Shown here: in pieces, positions 1-8,727 of the stretch
How the letters are laid out: each line of letters opens with the position of its first letter
How positions within the stretch are numbered: the stretch's first letter is position 1
Origin: MFD04716-140 sp963703125
GTDB taxonomy: Bacteria; Bacteroidota; Bacteroidia; Flavobacteriales; Flavobacteriaceae
Assembly (NCBI GenBank): GCA_963703125.1
Contig: OY969790.1
Coordinates: 868,001 to 932,000, forward strand
Length of the DNA stretch: 64,000 nt
Reading direction: 5' to 3'
Notes under the pieces: model-generated
Databases searched by the model: none
Seen by the model: the letters and a program-made list of their open reading frames with translations, nothing else
What the model was told of the DNA's origin: nothing
Position numbers and translations under genes: made by a program

Positions 1-151
1 TTGGAGCTGTTGATGCCAGTGCCTCTATGAAAACCAAGCCTTCTTTATATTGAAATTCAGGTGTCACCGGATCGGAGCATCCAATAACATCGATAAATAA
101 AATGGTTAAAATAGTCCATCTCTCAAGATGCCGACTGAATTTTGAGACCAT
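1..151 (-). CDS. Lipoprotein, DUF4249-like, N-terminal part only
   Basis: The reading frame starts at the ATG complementary to 149-151 and runs off the left edge, so only about 50 residues are visible. They form a signal peptide with a hydrophobic core (WTILTILFIDVIG) followed directly by a lipobox-type cysteine (IGCSDPVTPEF), so the product should be an outer-membrane or periplasmic lipoprotein. The segment after the cysteine (CSDPVTPEF, then EGLVFIEALAST) resembles the start of DUF4249 lipoproteins, which in Bacteroidota commonly sit beside TonB-dependent receptors. That assignment is from memory of the family; the body of the protein lies outside the window. Confidence 0.6.
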   Translation of the reverse strand, partial: MVSKFSRHLERWTILTILFIDVIGCSDPVTPEFQYKEGLVFIEALASTAP

Positions 152-308
152 CACAAATTAAATTTAAGGCATTGCATTCCAATTAAAAATATACATAATA
201 ATGCTTTTTGCAAATTTCTTCAATCAATTTCATAAAAGATTAAGTTGGAACAAGGTAAGATAATGCCACTGTTGTTTAACCTTAAATATTTTTAGGCTTA
301 AACGAAGA

Positions 309-331
309 ACCCCTGCCAAGATTGGTGGGGT
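309..331 (-). terminator. Possible terminator after the 164-aa lipoprotein
   Basis: An interrupted hairpin is formed by CCCC (310-313), CCAA (316-319), TTGG (322-325) and GGGG (327-330). On the minus strand it is followed by a T-rich stretch, and it lies 36 bases past the stop of the lipoprotein gene. The stem is short and interrupted, so the call is tentative. Confidence 0.4.
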
Positions 332-366
332 CCATATTGCTAATGTGTATTACTAAAATCGGTCGC

Positions 367-861
367 CTATTTTCTCTTAAAAATCAATTCCCCACTGGCA
401 TTAAAATTAGGGATGTCAAGCTGCGATGCATTAACGGTCATTGTACCACCGTCAATTGTTACGTTTATATTGGTAGTAGTCTCCAAATCACTGTCTATAA
501 CTGTGAGGACCTTACCATCATATGTATATGTGGCCATATCTATGTCCTTTTGAGTTGGACAAGGGACATCAAGACCCGTTGAAGTAGCATTGATTTCTAA
601 ATAATTTCCCGAATTCTCAGCCCTAATGCTTAGGTCCGAGTTAAAGGTTAGGGTAAGAATATAGCACTGTTTTGCTGTTAGGTAATTTAGAATATCCCGG
701 CCATTTTTAGCATCGTCACTGGCAGTTTCATTATCAATTTTCAATTCTGTTGCCTGCCAAGTGCCTACTATATTGTTGTCGTCAGCATCTTCATTTTTAT
801 CGGACGAACAGGAGGTTAGCAAACCTGAGATAAGTATAAGCGAGATTATATAAAGTTCCAT
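367..861 (-). CDS. Lipocalin-like lipoprotein (164 aa), hypothetical
   Basis: Residues 1-17 are a hydrophobic signal sequence ending in LLTS, followed by Cys18, a type II lipoprotein cleavage site (LTSCSSDKNED). After a short acidic linker comes a segment NNIVGTWQATELKID, the usual opening of lipocalin-like (Lipocalin_4/5-type) secreted proteins of Bacteroidota, and then alternating beta-strand segments (YILTLTFNSDLSI, ATYTYDGKVLTVI, TMTVNASQLDI) that end in ELIFKRK. Function is unknown; small lipocalin-like lipoproteins of this kind are assumed to bind lipophilic ligands. The signal peptide is unusual in having no lysine or arginine before the core, but an in-frame TAG lies six codons upstream, so no longer start exists. 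It is followed by the DUF4249-like gene on the same strand. Confidence 0.75.
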   Translation of the reverse strand: MELYIISLILISGLLTSCSSDKNEDADDNNIVGTWQATELKIDNETASDDAKNGRDILNYLTAKQCYILTLTFNSDLSIRAENSGNYLEINATSTGLDVPCPTQKDIDMATYTYDGKVLTVIDSDLETTTNINVTIDGGTMTVNASQLDIPNFNASGELIFKRK

Positions 862-910
862 ATTTTGGATATTTGTCTATCCCTCTAAACGCAGAAGCTT
901 TATTTATATT

Positions 911-3563
911 TTACAACACGAACCTGTAGGTTGCCTTTAAAAGAAAAATATTCTGCGGTTTATTGCCGCCAAAAACAGTGTCGCCCAAACTATTGAATAA
1001 TTCATCCTGTGGATTTCCAGTCTGTGAACCATCTTGGGACCAGACCAAAAAAATCTCCGATCCCGGGATATATTCCCACCTCACAACAAGATTTGACCGG
1101 AACTGAATAAAAGAAAAATCTGGGTTCCCAAAACTAAAGTCAGTATTTCCGTCCAAATCCTCATCGATGGAATAGGTCTCATCAACAAATGAAATTTGAT
1201 CTGAATTATAGGAAGAAATCCTATCGTCAAATTTAATGGCCAAAGGATTTGTTACATGTTTGAAGTTACTATAGCGTCCTCTCGATATGAATGGCTGGCC
1301 CCAATACTGTATTGAAAGGTTTGGATTTATGGTATAATTAAGCCTTAAAGACATGCTCAAGGTCTTTTGGTCCACTTGTCCATTCAAATATCGAGTATCC
1401 CCGTTCACGTCAATATTGTTTATATACTGAAGTTTGTCATTATTAATACTGTAGCTGGGGAAAAGTGAGACGCGCAATGCATTGATAGGTTGGTATTGAA
1501 TACCAAATTCCAAATTATAGGCACCATAAGATCCATCAACGCCCTTTTGGCCATTATGAAAAATACTGAATCCAACTTTTTTACGACCATCCGTCTCAAT
1601 TCCATTAAAGAAACTTAATTGAGGGGACTGCCTCAACCGTGGCCCACCCCTGAGCGCAAAATTCGAGAACTTAATAGCTTCATAGGTAATTCCTAAATTC
1701 GTAAACCAGTTATTTTTCCAGTTTTGCCAACTATTGGTATTGAATTGTAAACTATTGTGATTACCGTCAAAATCCCATGCGCTCCAGTGATTGTAGTTCA
1801 TCCCAACCTTTCTAAAAATACTATCCGGTTTCAAGGTCTGATATCCGATCCAGGTATAATGGCGAATATCATCCGCCTGTCTCTGAAAGCCAATATCATT
1901 AATCTCCAATTCAGGTGACCGCCAAGTTGCCCCTGTTTCAAACTTCCAGTGTCCGTTCCCGATTTTTCCCAACTGTAAATTGCCGCCACTTCCCGTTAGC
2001 GATTTCTTATTGGGATCTACTTCCACATGACTTGCCCCTATTCTTTGAAATAAATGTGTGATGGATTCCTGGGTGGCTTTAATTGCCTCCTCGCTGCCCT
2101 TGATATGGCTCCAGATTATATTTCCTCCCAAATACCAATCACGGTTGTTCCATTGGTGTTTAAAATCGAAACCTCCACTATAGGCTGATTTATGCAGAAA
2201 ATCAAGATCCTCCGATAATTGATCCCTATTTGTTGCCGTTAAAATACCCCCTACGAACGTATTTTTATCATTAAAATCTTTTTGAACCCTCCCAACAAAA
2301 TAATTGGTCAAAGGCTCTACCACTTCCCGTCTTCGCGTACCAGAATTATCGATATGGGCATATTTCTTGGCGGCAACACTTTCCAATACACCAATTGACC
2401 AACCATCCTTCGTTTTGCCGCTGAATTTAGCCGCACCCAAAATGTTTGTATTATCAGGTTGGTCTACATAATCTCCATCTACAGTGCTAGGATAACCTTG
2501 CGGACTGCGTCCTATCCTTCTGGAATAAAACAAATTATCGGAACCAAAAGTATTCCCTGCCTCGGAGTTTGAAATCCTGTAATCGAAAATATTTTTGTTC
2601 TCGACAAAAAAAGGACGCCTTTCCTCAAAGAAAATTTGAAACCCGTCCAAAGCAATTGCAGAAGGGTCCGCCTCCACTTGTCCAAAATCGGGGTTTATGG
2701 TCAAATCCAAGGTAAGGTCATTGGTGATTCCAATTTTGGCATCCAACCCGCCCGTAATTTTACCATCGGAACCATCGCGAAACGGATTCCCGTCCTCAGC
2801 TTCATAGGTCTTATAACTTGCAACCGTATAAGGTTGAATTTCCAATTGCTTTTGAGGCTCTAGATCAAGGAGACCATGTAATTCCCCGAACTCACTTACA
2901 AAGCCAGGGGTATCCGCCGGAAGCCGCTGCCATACGGAACGTTCCTCTTCCCTAAAGAGCCGTCTCATAACTTCAAGGCCCCAAACTTGTTCTTGCGACT
3001 TACCAAACTTCAACTGGCTGAGCGGTATACGCATTTCGGCGGTCCGATCCTTCTTCATCAATGTTGGTCTTGGTGTACCAAATTGGATTCCAACTCTCAT
3101 CCTCGTTATTTCCATTATTCGATTCAAAAACGTCGGCCTTTACGCCTGCTGCGGTCACCAGAAATCCGAAGGCCGTACGTTTATCATGATAACTATCTAT
3201 AAAAAACCCGATCCAATCACCTTCAAAACCATCACGACGGGTCAATCTCCGTACTATTTTATTAGGTTCACTGTCGTAACACCGTACCGCTATATACAAT
3301 GATTTTTGATCATAAACAATCTTGAATTTAGTTTGATGGTTTGGCTTGGTGTTTTCATCCGGGCGCTGTTCCACAAAATCACCGTCCCATTCAACTTTGT
3401 TCCACGAAGGATCATCTAAAATACCATCGATTACGGGTGCTTCCTCCCCACCAATGGTTTTGGTTGTGTAAATTCTTTTAGGAACAACTACCGTGGAATC
3501 TTGTGCTAGGCCTGAATAATTAACGCTTAGGATTAGGCCAAGCGCAAGAAGAACGATTTTCAT
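911..3563 (-). CDS. DUF5916 / carbohydrate-binding family 9-like outer membrane protein, frameshifted
   Basis: The frame opens with a clear signal peptide (MKIVLLALGLILSVNYSGLAQ), followed by a CBM9-like domain (EEAPVIDGILDDPSWNKVEW is the diagnostic opening). The remainder is a DUF5916 beta-barrel that ends in an aromatic/Leu terminus (LKATYRFVL) typical of outer-membrane barrels. As written the gene is split: the first frame ends at 3000 and the second covers 911 to about 3127. Removing one base near 3046 (coding strand GGATCGGACC to GGATGGACC) joins them into one protein of about 883 aa, the usual family length. The join gives DEEGWTAEMRIPLSQLKF, a conserved stretch of the family. The break is probably a consensus error but could be a recent mutation. 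Function is unknown. Confidence 0.85.
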
Positions 3564-3736
3564 GTCATTAATTTTGATTGATAGTTTAAAGACTTCAATG
3601 GTTTTAACTAGTTACAGTGTATTAACTTTTTTAAGCTTTTTTTAACAAAAGTGAAATCCAAAAGCTAGCAAAAATCCCAAATATTGCAAGGCATTAACTT
3701 TCAATTGATTTTACAAAAAATATTCTTAATTAGGCA

Positions 3737-3767
3737 TTTGTATTTCAATCAAATTAGTGTACATTTG
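3737..3767 (+). promoter_or_regulatory. Promoter of the rplM-rpsI operon
   Basis: A Bacteroidota sigma-ABfr type promoter: TTTG at 3737-3740, a 19-base spacer, then TACATTTG at 3760-3767, matching TAnnTTTG. Transcription should start near 3773-3775. That leaves a leader of about 40 nt before the GTG at 3815 and argues against the TTG at 3776 as the start codon. Confidence 0.8.
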
Positions 3768-3814
3768 CAGCCCGATTGACGGGATTGAAGTGTTTAATCA
3801 ATAAAATCAATAGT

Positions 3815-4270
3815 GTGGACACATTGAGTTATAAGACTATTTCAGCAAATAGAAAGACTGTTGACAAGCAGTGGTTATTAGTTGATGCCGAAGGAGAAAC
3901 ATTGGGACGACTTTCTTCCAAAGTTGCCAAATTGCTAAGAGGAAAACATAAGACTGACTTTACCCCGCATGTTGACTGTGGAGACAATGTAGTTGTAATC
4001 AATGCTGAAAAAATCCATCTAACAGGTAATAAGTGGGCAACCAAAACATATCTTAGATATACCGGATATCCTGGTGGTCAAAGAGCAACGAGTGTTGCGG
4101 AGTTATTGCAAAAAAACCCGGAGCGAATCATTGAGAAAGCAGTAAAGGGAATGTTGCCCAAAAATAGATTGGGAGCCGATCTTTTTAGAAATTTAAAAGT
4201 ATACGCTGGATCTGCCCATGATCAAGAAGCACAAAAGCCGGCCACTATTAATCTTAAAGACTTCAATTGA
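3815..4270 (+). CDS. rplM: 50S ribosomal protein L13
   Basis: Protein L13 (uL13) of the large subunit, which binds 23S rRNA early in assembly. The 151-aa product begins VDTLSYKTISAN, the normal N-terminus in Flavobacteriaceae, and carries the conserved TLGRLSSKVAKLLRGKHK, HVDCGDNVVVINA, YLRYTGYPGG and VKGMLPKNRLG blocks. I chose the GTG at 3815 because relatives start there with DTLSYKT. A longer frame opens with TTG at 3776, but this is almost on top of the predicted transcription start. The stop overlaps the ATG of rpsI (TGATG), so the two are co-translated, the common rplM-rpsI pairing in bacteria. Confidence 0.97.
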   Translation: MDTLSYKTISANRKTVDKQWLLVDAEGETLGRLSSKVAKLLRGKHKTDFTPHVDCGDNVVVINAEKIHLTGNKWATKTYLRYTGYPGGQRATSVAELLQKNPERIIEKAVKGMLPKNRLGADLFRNLKVYAGSAHDQEAQKPATINLKDFN

Positions 4271-4656
4271 TGGAAACAATTCACAAAATAGGCAGAAGAA
4301 AAACTGCAGTGGCAAGGGTATACGTTTCAAAGGGTAAAGGAAACATTACGGTTAACCAAAGGGATATTAATGATTATTTCCCAACGGCTACGTTGCAATA
4401 TAAGGTTAAGCAACCATTTACAATGACCAGCAATGAGGACAGCTATGATGTAAAAGTCAATGTTTATGGCGGTGGAATCACAGGTCAAGCCGAAGCTATT
4501 CGCTTGGCTTTGTCAAGGGCAATGTGCGAGGTTGATGCCGAGAACAGACTTATACTTAAACCGGAAGGTCTTTTGACACGTGATCCAAGAATGGTGGAGC
4601 GCAAGAAATTCGGACAGAAAAAAGCGCGTAAAAAATTCCAGTTCTCCAAACGTTAA
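4270..4656 (+). CDS. rpsI: 30S ribosomal protein S9
   Basis: Protein S9 (uS9) of the small subunit, whose C-terminal tail reaches the P-site tRNA. The 128-aa product shows the family opening ETIHKIGRRKTAVARVYVS, the YGGGITGQAEAIRLALSRA block and the basic C-terminus KKFGQKKARKKFQFSKR ending in KR, which is characteristic. The ATG at 4270 shares bases with the rplM stop, giving translational coupling. A stem-loop about 12 bases after the stop probably ends this two-gene transcript before rpsB, which has its own long leader. Confidence 0.97.
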   Translation: METIHKIGRRKTAVARVYVSKGKGNITVNQRDINDYFPTATLQYKVKQPFTMTSNEDSYDVKVNVYGGGITGQAEAIRLALSRAMCEVDAENRLILKPEGLLTRDPRMVERKKFGQKKARKKFQFSKR

Positions 4657-4668
4657 TTTGCATTTATC

Positions 4669-4707
4669 GGGCAATCTCTATCTGGAGACTGCCCAAAATA
4701 TATTTTT
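4669..4707 (+). terminator. Terminator after rplM-rpsI
   Basis: GGGCAATCTC (4669-4678) pairs with GAGACTGCCC (4685-4694), ten pairs with a single A-C mismatch, with a six-base loop, followed by an AT-rich tail with TATATTTTTC. Position and shape fit a rho-independent terminator separating rpsI from rpsB. Confidence 0.75.
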
Positions 4708-4761
4708 CTAACAAGTTCATTGAAAGTTGCCCTAGAAGACAACAATTAAAATCCTTAATTA

Positions 4762-4878
4762 CCATTCCTAAAATGGTGATAAGGTAAATTAGTTTAGCAT
4801 CTAAATGATAGAGGCTTTATCTGTTCATTCTGAGATAATACCGCTCTACCATTGCTAATTCATAAGAACGTAAACTAA
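4762..4878 (+). promoter_or_regulatory. Structured leader RNA upstream of rpsB (possible r-protein leader)
   Basis: The 180 bases before rpsB contain several nested complementary segments. They are ACCATT/AATGGT (4762-4767/4773-4778), TTAGTTTA/TAAACTAA (4790-4797/4871-4878), TTAGCA/TGCTAA (4795-4800/4853-4858), TAGAG/CTCTA (4809-4813/4844-4848) and TTATCT/AGATAA (4817-4822/4833-4838). The outer helix ends eight bases before the ATG at 4887. The second and third helices share bases 4795-4797, so either they stack with a shortened outer helix or they alternate. Autogenous control of rpsB by S2 through a leader is known in gammaproteobacteria. A similar role here is inferred, not shown. Confidence 0.5.
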
Positions 4879-4886
4879 ATTAAAAA

Positions 4887-6023
4887 ATGGCTAAAAAAGT
4901 CGAAGTAAAAGATCTATTGGAAGCGGGTGTGCATTTTGGACACCTAACACGAAAGTGGAACCCAAACATGGCACCATACATCTATATGGAGCGTAATGGG
5001 ATTCACGTAATCAACCTTTACAAAACTGTTGCAAAATTAGATGAGGCCAATGAGGCACTTCAGAAAATTGCGGCATCCGGAAGAAAAATTCTTTTTGTTG
5101 CTACAAAAAAGCAAGCCAAGGATATCGTAGCGGAAAAAGTGGCCAAAGTGAATATGCCCTATATTACGGAGAGATGGCCAGGTGGGATGTTGACCAATTT
5201 TGTGACCATTCGTAAGGCAGTTAAAAAAATGGCCTCAATTGATCGAATGAAAAAAGACGGAACCTTCCTTACCCTTTCTAAAAAAGAAAGATTACAGGTT
5301 GATCGCCTAAGAGCAAAATTAGAGAAGAACTTGGGTTCAATCTCTGAAATGACTCGCTTGCCAGGTGCACTTTTTGTCGTTGATACAATGCGCGAGCACA
5401 TCGCAGTGAAGGAAGCCCTGAAGTTGAACATCCCCATTTTTGCAATGGTAGATACAAATTCAGATCCAAGGGATATTGACTTTCTTATCCCATCAAATGA
5501 TGACGCTTCAAAATCCATTGATATCATTATGACATCCGTCACCAATGCGATTGCAGAAGGATTAACCGATCGTAAATCTGAAAAACAATCAGATAACGAA
5601 GGTGACGATGAAGAGATAACAGAAACAAAAAAATATGCTGACCCCGATTTAGAGGGGGATGATAATACAAAAGAATCTAAACCTGCAAAAAAGGAGAAAA
5701 TTGAAGCTAATTCGCCCGTAGTTGAAAAAGAGGAAGCCCCAACGACTGCAACCAAGGAAAAAACCGATAAGGTCGATGACTTGACAAAGGTTGAGGGAAT
5801 AGGCCCCAAGGCAGCAGAAGCTTTGGTAGCTGCGGGCATCGGCTCTTATGCAAAACTTGCAAAAGCCAAGCCCGAGAAAATTAAAGATATTTTGACCGAA
5901 GCAAGTTCTAGAATGGCCCATTTGGACCCTACTTCCTGGCCAAAACAGGCCGATATGGCTGCCGAAGGTAAATGGGATGAGTTAAAGGAATGGCAGGATA
6001 GCGTAAAAGGTGGGGTAGAATAA
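4887..6023 (+). CDS. rpsB: 30S ribosomal protein S2 with C-terminal helix-hairpin-helix extension
   Basis: Protein S2 (uS2) of the small subunit. The first 230 or so residues are a standard S2 (EAGVHFGHLTRKWNPNMAPY, ITERWPGGMLTNFVTIR, LPGALFVVDTMREHIAVKEA, VDTNSDPRDIDFLIPSNDDA). The protein is 378 aa, about 130 longer than most S2. An acidic, low-complexity linker (about residues 230-295) leads into a helix-hairpin-helix-like module (DDLTKVEGIGPKAAEALVAAG, then ending WDELKEWQDSVKGGVE). Similar modules are attached to ribosomal proteins such as L21 in some Bacteroidota. The role is unknown, possibly binding rRNA or DNA. It has its own structured leader and is followed by tsf after 71 bases, the usual rpsB-tsf order. 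Confidence 0.96.
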   Translation: MAKKVEVKDLLEAGVHFGHLTRKWNPNMAPYIYMERNGIHVINLYKTVAKLDEANEALQKIAASGRKILFVATKKQAKDIVAEKVAKVNMPYITERWPGGMLTNFVTIRKAVKKMASIDRMKKDGTFLTLSKKERLQVDRLRAKLEKNLGSISEMTRLPGALFVVDTMREHIAVKEALKLNIPIFAMVDTNSDPRDIDFLIPSNDDASKSIDIIMTSVTNAIAEGLTDRKSEKQSDNEGDDEEITETKKYADPDLEGDDNTKESKPAKKEKIEANSPVVEKEEAPTTATKEKTDKVDDLTKVEGIGPKAAEALVAAGIGSYAKLAKAKPEKIKDILTEASSRMAHLDPTSWPKQADMAAEGKWDELKEWQDSVKGGVE

Positions 6024-6094
6024 TCCCAATAACATAAACATAATACTAAATTAATGCTGCGAGATTTTGTTTCGCAACCTTAAAAAACAATAAA

Positions 6095-6922
6095 ATGAGT
6101 GTACAAATTACCGCCGCAGACGTAAACAAATTAAGACAGACTACCGGTGCCGGTATGATGGATTGCAAAAAAGCGCTGGTTGAAGCTGAGGGCGATTTTG
6201 AAAAAGCGATAGAAATCTTACGAAAAAAAGGCCAGAAAGTTGCCGCAAACAGAGCCGATAGGGATTCCTCGGAAGGTGCAGCAATTGCAAAGGTAAATCC
6301 CAAAAGCACAGAAGGTGTCGTGATCTCCTTAAACTGTGAAACCGATTTCGTTGCCAAGAACGATAGTTTTGTCACCTTGGCAAATGCTTTGGCAGATTTG
6401 GCCTTAGGATTTAATACCAAGGAGGATTTTCTAGCTGCCGATTTTCAAGGTATGAAAGTTCAAGACAAACTTATTGAGCAAACGGGTGTAATAGGTGAGA
6501 AGATCGAAATTGGGGGATTTGCCAAATTAAGTGCTCCGTTCGTAGGTTCTTATATTCACGCAGGAAATAAAATAGCCACTTTGGTAGGATTGTCAAAAGT
6601 TGTAGCCGGTGTTGAAGAAGCTGCTAAAGATGTCGCCATGCAAGCCGCTGCCATGAACCCAGTTGCATTGAATGAAGAAGGTGTAGACCAATCGATTATC
6701 GACAAGGAAATCGAAATTGCCAAGGATGTGCTACGCCAAGAAGGCAAGCCAGAAGCGATGTTGGATACTATTGCCAAAGGCAAACTGCAGCGTTTCTTTA
6801 AGGACAATACTTTGATAAATCAAGATTTTATAAAGGATAGTAAACTTAGTGTTGCACAATATGTGAAATCAGTAGATTCTTCCCTTGAAGTAACCGGTTT
6901 TAGACGTGTTGCCCTTGGGTAA
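6095..6922 (+). CDS. tsf: Elongation factor Ts
   Basis: Nucleotide exchange factor that releases GDP from EF-Tu in the cytoplasm. The 275-aa product has the N-terminal UBA-like domain with the family signature (VNKLRQTTGAGMMDCKKAL), the first core subdomain with SLNCETDFVAKND, and a C-terminal part with QAAAMNP and VAQYVKSV. Length is normal. It follows rpsB by 71 bases. A small hairpin (TGCGA 6058-6062 / TCGCA 6072-6076) lies in that gap and could adjust the ratio of the two products, but this is only a suggestion. A strong terminator follows the stop. Confidence 0.97.
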   Translation: MSVQITAADVNKLRQTTGAGMMDCKKALVEAEGDFEKAIEILRKKGQKVAANRADRDSSEGAAIAKVNPKSTEGVVISLNCETDFVAKNDSFVTLANALADLALGFNTKEDFLAADFQGMKVQDKLIEQTGVIGEKIEIGGFAKLSAPFVGSYIHAGNKIATLVGLSKVVAGVEEAAKDVAMQAAAMNPVALNEEGVDQSIIDKEIEIAKDVLRQEGKPEAMLDTIAKGKLQRFFKDNTLINQDFIKDSKLSVAQYVKSVDSSLEVTGFRRVALG

Positions 6923-6942
6923 TTGAATACCAAGCCAAACCA

Positions 6943-6978
6943 ATTAAAAAGCACCATGAAAACATGGTGCTTTTTAAT
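6943..6978. terminator. Bidirectional terminator between tsf and the DUF4097 gene
   Basis: A near-perfect inverted repeat in which ATTAAAAAGCACCATG pairs with CATGGTGCTTTTTAAT. The stem is flanked by A and T runs on opposite sides, so it can stop transcription of tsf (plus) and of the sigma-factor operon that ends at 7003 (minus). Confidence 0.9.
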
Positions 6979-7002
6979 TTTCAAATTCTTTCTATCAAGT
7001 CC

Positions 7003-7803
7003 TTATCTAGACCTTAGGATAACATCCCCATTAAAGGTTTTAAATAGCATTTCAGCTCCACCACCATTTATCTTTCCATTCACCCATTGTTCTATATTCA
7101 CTTTATAAGTGCCACCCGATGTATTCTTGTCAACCACAGGTTTTTGTTTTTCCACTGCCATGTCAAAGTCTGTAAAAATATCGCCCATTTCCGATTTCAA
7201 TTTTACATTGGCCTTGAGTGAATTTGGAAAGGTAACATCCACGTTGCCATTGAAGCTACTAAAAGCCATACCCTCATTAGCTATGCTTTTGAACACGACC
7301 TTGACATCACCGTTGGTGGTGTCCGCGGAAGCAGAACCACTTATGTCCAATAGAGTTATTTTACCGTTAACATTGCTTATTTCCAACTCTCCATTCACAC
7401 CCTGAACATCAATATCCCCATTATTTATAGTACTCAATTTTAAGGAAAAATTTTTCGGTACCTTTATCTCAAGATTCGTCTCCCTATTGTAATTTTCATT
7501 GATGATCCGTACATTATTATCCTTTTCCTCTGCCCCTATTTTTAATGACGAATTAGCAATTCGTTTAAGACCGTCTTTTGATTTTGGGTTTGAGTTCCTT
7601 TCTTGTACCGAAGCCTTTACAATAATTTCATTTCCATCATAGCCAATTACGTTTATGGAACCCGATATTTGTTCTACACTCAGCTTACCTGGTTGACTTG
7701 GGCGGCTCAACGGAACTGTAAACAAATCAATACTTTCCTGCGCTCTTACCATTGTGATGGGCAGTAGCAATAACGCCACAACTAAAAATTTAATAGTTTT
7801 CAT
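7003..7803 (-). CDS. DUF4097 family secreted beta-helix protein (266 aa)
   Basis: A signal peptide (MKTIKFLVVALLLLPITMVRAQ) precedes a run of short beta strands with the DUF4097 pattern. In these, glycine/asparagine turns such as NGDIDVQG, NGELEISNVNGKITL and NGDVKVVF recur about every 15-20 residues, as in a right-handed beta-helix. The C-terminus (FKTFNGDVILRSR) is the usual end of the family. It is the last gene of a four-gene minus-strand operon (ECF sigma factor, anti-sigma-like protein, DUF4097, DUF4097) and follows its paralogue by 11 bases. Biochemical function is unknown; an envelope-stress or surface role is inferred from the sigma factor context. Confidence 0.85.
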   Translation of the reverse strand: MKTIKFLVVALLLLPITMVRAQESIDLFTVPLSRPSQPGKLSVEQISGSINVIGYDGNEIIVKASVQERNSNPKSKDGLKRIANSSLKIGAEEKDNNVRIINENYNRETNLEIKVPKNFSLKLSTINNGDIDVQGVNGELEISNVNGKITLLDISGSASADTTNGDVKVVFKSIANEGMAFSSFNGNVDVTFPNSLKANVKLKSEMGDIFTDFDMAVEKQKPVVDKNTSGGTYKVNIEQWVNGKINGGGAEMLFKTFNGDVILRSR

Positions 7804-7814
7804 TATCTTATTTG

Positions 7815-8684
7815 TTAGATTTTTTTAATCATTACATTTCCGTTCAGTGTCTCAAAATCAAAGTCTAGACCGCCATTTCCTATTTGTACCACAGGTTTTG
7901 ACTCGAATTTGAATTTAGCCTTACTCCCTTTGCCACCCTCATCCTTTGAAGTTCTCGCAAATTGTTTTGCAATATCAAAATCGGTAAACAATTCCCCGTT
8001 CATACTCTTAAATGCTATATCTGCCGACAGGTTTGATTGATAGGTAATATTGATATCTCCGTTCAATGAATAATAGGTCGAGGGTTCGGATGGGTTCACC
8101 GCATAGGAAATATTGACTTCCCCGTTTATGCAATGTACCTTGGTTGTTCCCGTTATATCCTGCAAATCAATCCCACCATTGATATTATTCGCTTCAATAA
8201 AACTACCACGCGTATTTTTTACCAAAACTTCACCATTATTAATCGCTCCCACCTTGAGTTTGCTGTTTTTCGGCATCCGAACCTTAAAGTTGAGTGTGTG
8301 ATCATAGGGGCGTTCTTCCCAACCATTGCAATCGATATTTGTAAAACGACCATCCTTGTAGTGCATATTCGGGATATCGGGATAAACGATTAGCTTGTTC
8401 CCTTCCTGTAATACTTTGATTCCAATTTCTTTTTTGCCCAATTCAAGATCTTCTGTATTGCCCGCCCAGATTGTTTTCTCAACATCGACAAGCACCATTG
8501 ATCCATCATAGCCTTCAACGCTAATGGAACCGTTTAGGTTTTGAACTTCTAGCACGTTATCGTCAGTAATGCTTTGAAATGAAAGTTCCTTTTTAATTAC
8601 TTCTTTAAATTCTTTTTTCTGCGCTGATCCATATTGTATTCCCACTATCATTAATAAGGAGATACCTAAAACTTTATTTGTCAT
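7815..8684 (-). CDS. DUF4097 family secreted beta-helix protein (289 aa)
   Basis: Paralogue of the downstream gene. A signal peptide (MTNKVLGISLLMIVGIQYGSAQ) is followed by strands with the DUF4097 rhythm: NLNGSISVEGYDGSMVLVDV, NNGEVLVKNTRGSFIEANNI, NGGIDLQDI, NGEVNISY, NGDINITY and a final FETLNGNVMIKKI. A Cys-containing loop (NIDCNGWEERPYDH) is absent from the downstream copy. It lies between the HEAT-repeat anti-sigma-like gene (43 bases upstream) and the second DUF4097 gene. Two diverged copies side by side suggest an old tandem duplication. Confidence 0.85.
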   Translation of the reverse strand: MTNKVLGISLLMIVGIQYGSAQKKEFKEVIKKELSFQSITDDNVLEVQNLNGSISVEGYDGSMVLVDVEKTIWAGNTEDLELGKKEIGIKVLQEGNKLIVYPDIPNMHYKDGRFTNIDCNGWEERPYDHTLNFKVRMPKNSKLKVGAINNGEVLVKNTRGSFIEANNINGGIDLQDITGTTKVHCINGEVNISYAVNPSEPSTYYSLNGDINITYQSNLSADIAFKSMNGELFTDFDIAKQFARTSKDEGGKGSKAKFKFESKPVVQIGNGGLDFDFETLNGNVMIKKI

Positions 8685-8727
8685 ATTTCTTAATTTTTAT
8701 TTTTTGTCATTTGATTCATGAATTTTT

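Noticed and set aside
3776..3814. Upstream TTG extension of rplM
   Set aside because: It lies almost on the predicted transcription start, and the GTG at 3815 matches the normal N-terminus of L13 in relatives.
5159..5839. 226-aa antisense ORF opposite rpsB
   Set aside because: It is the mirror of a highly biased ribosomal gene (serine-rich shadow translation) and has no recognisable features.
6058..6076. Small hairpin between rpsB and tsf
   Set aside because: A five-pair stem with no T-run; too weak to call a terminator or attenuator.
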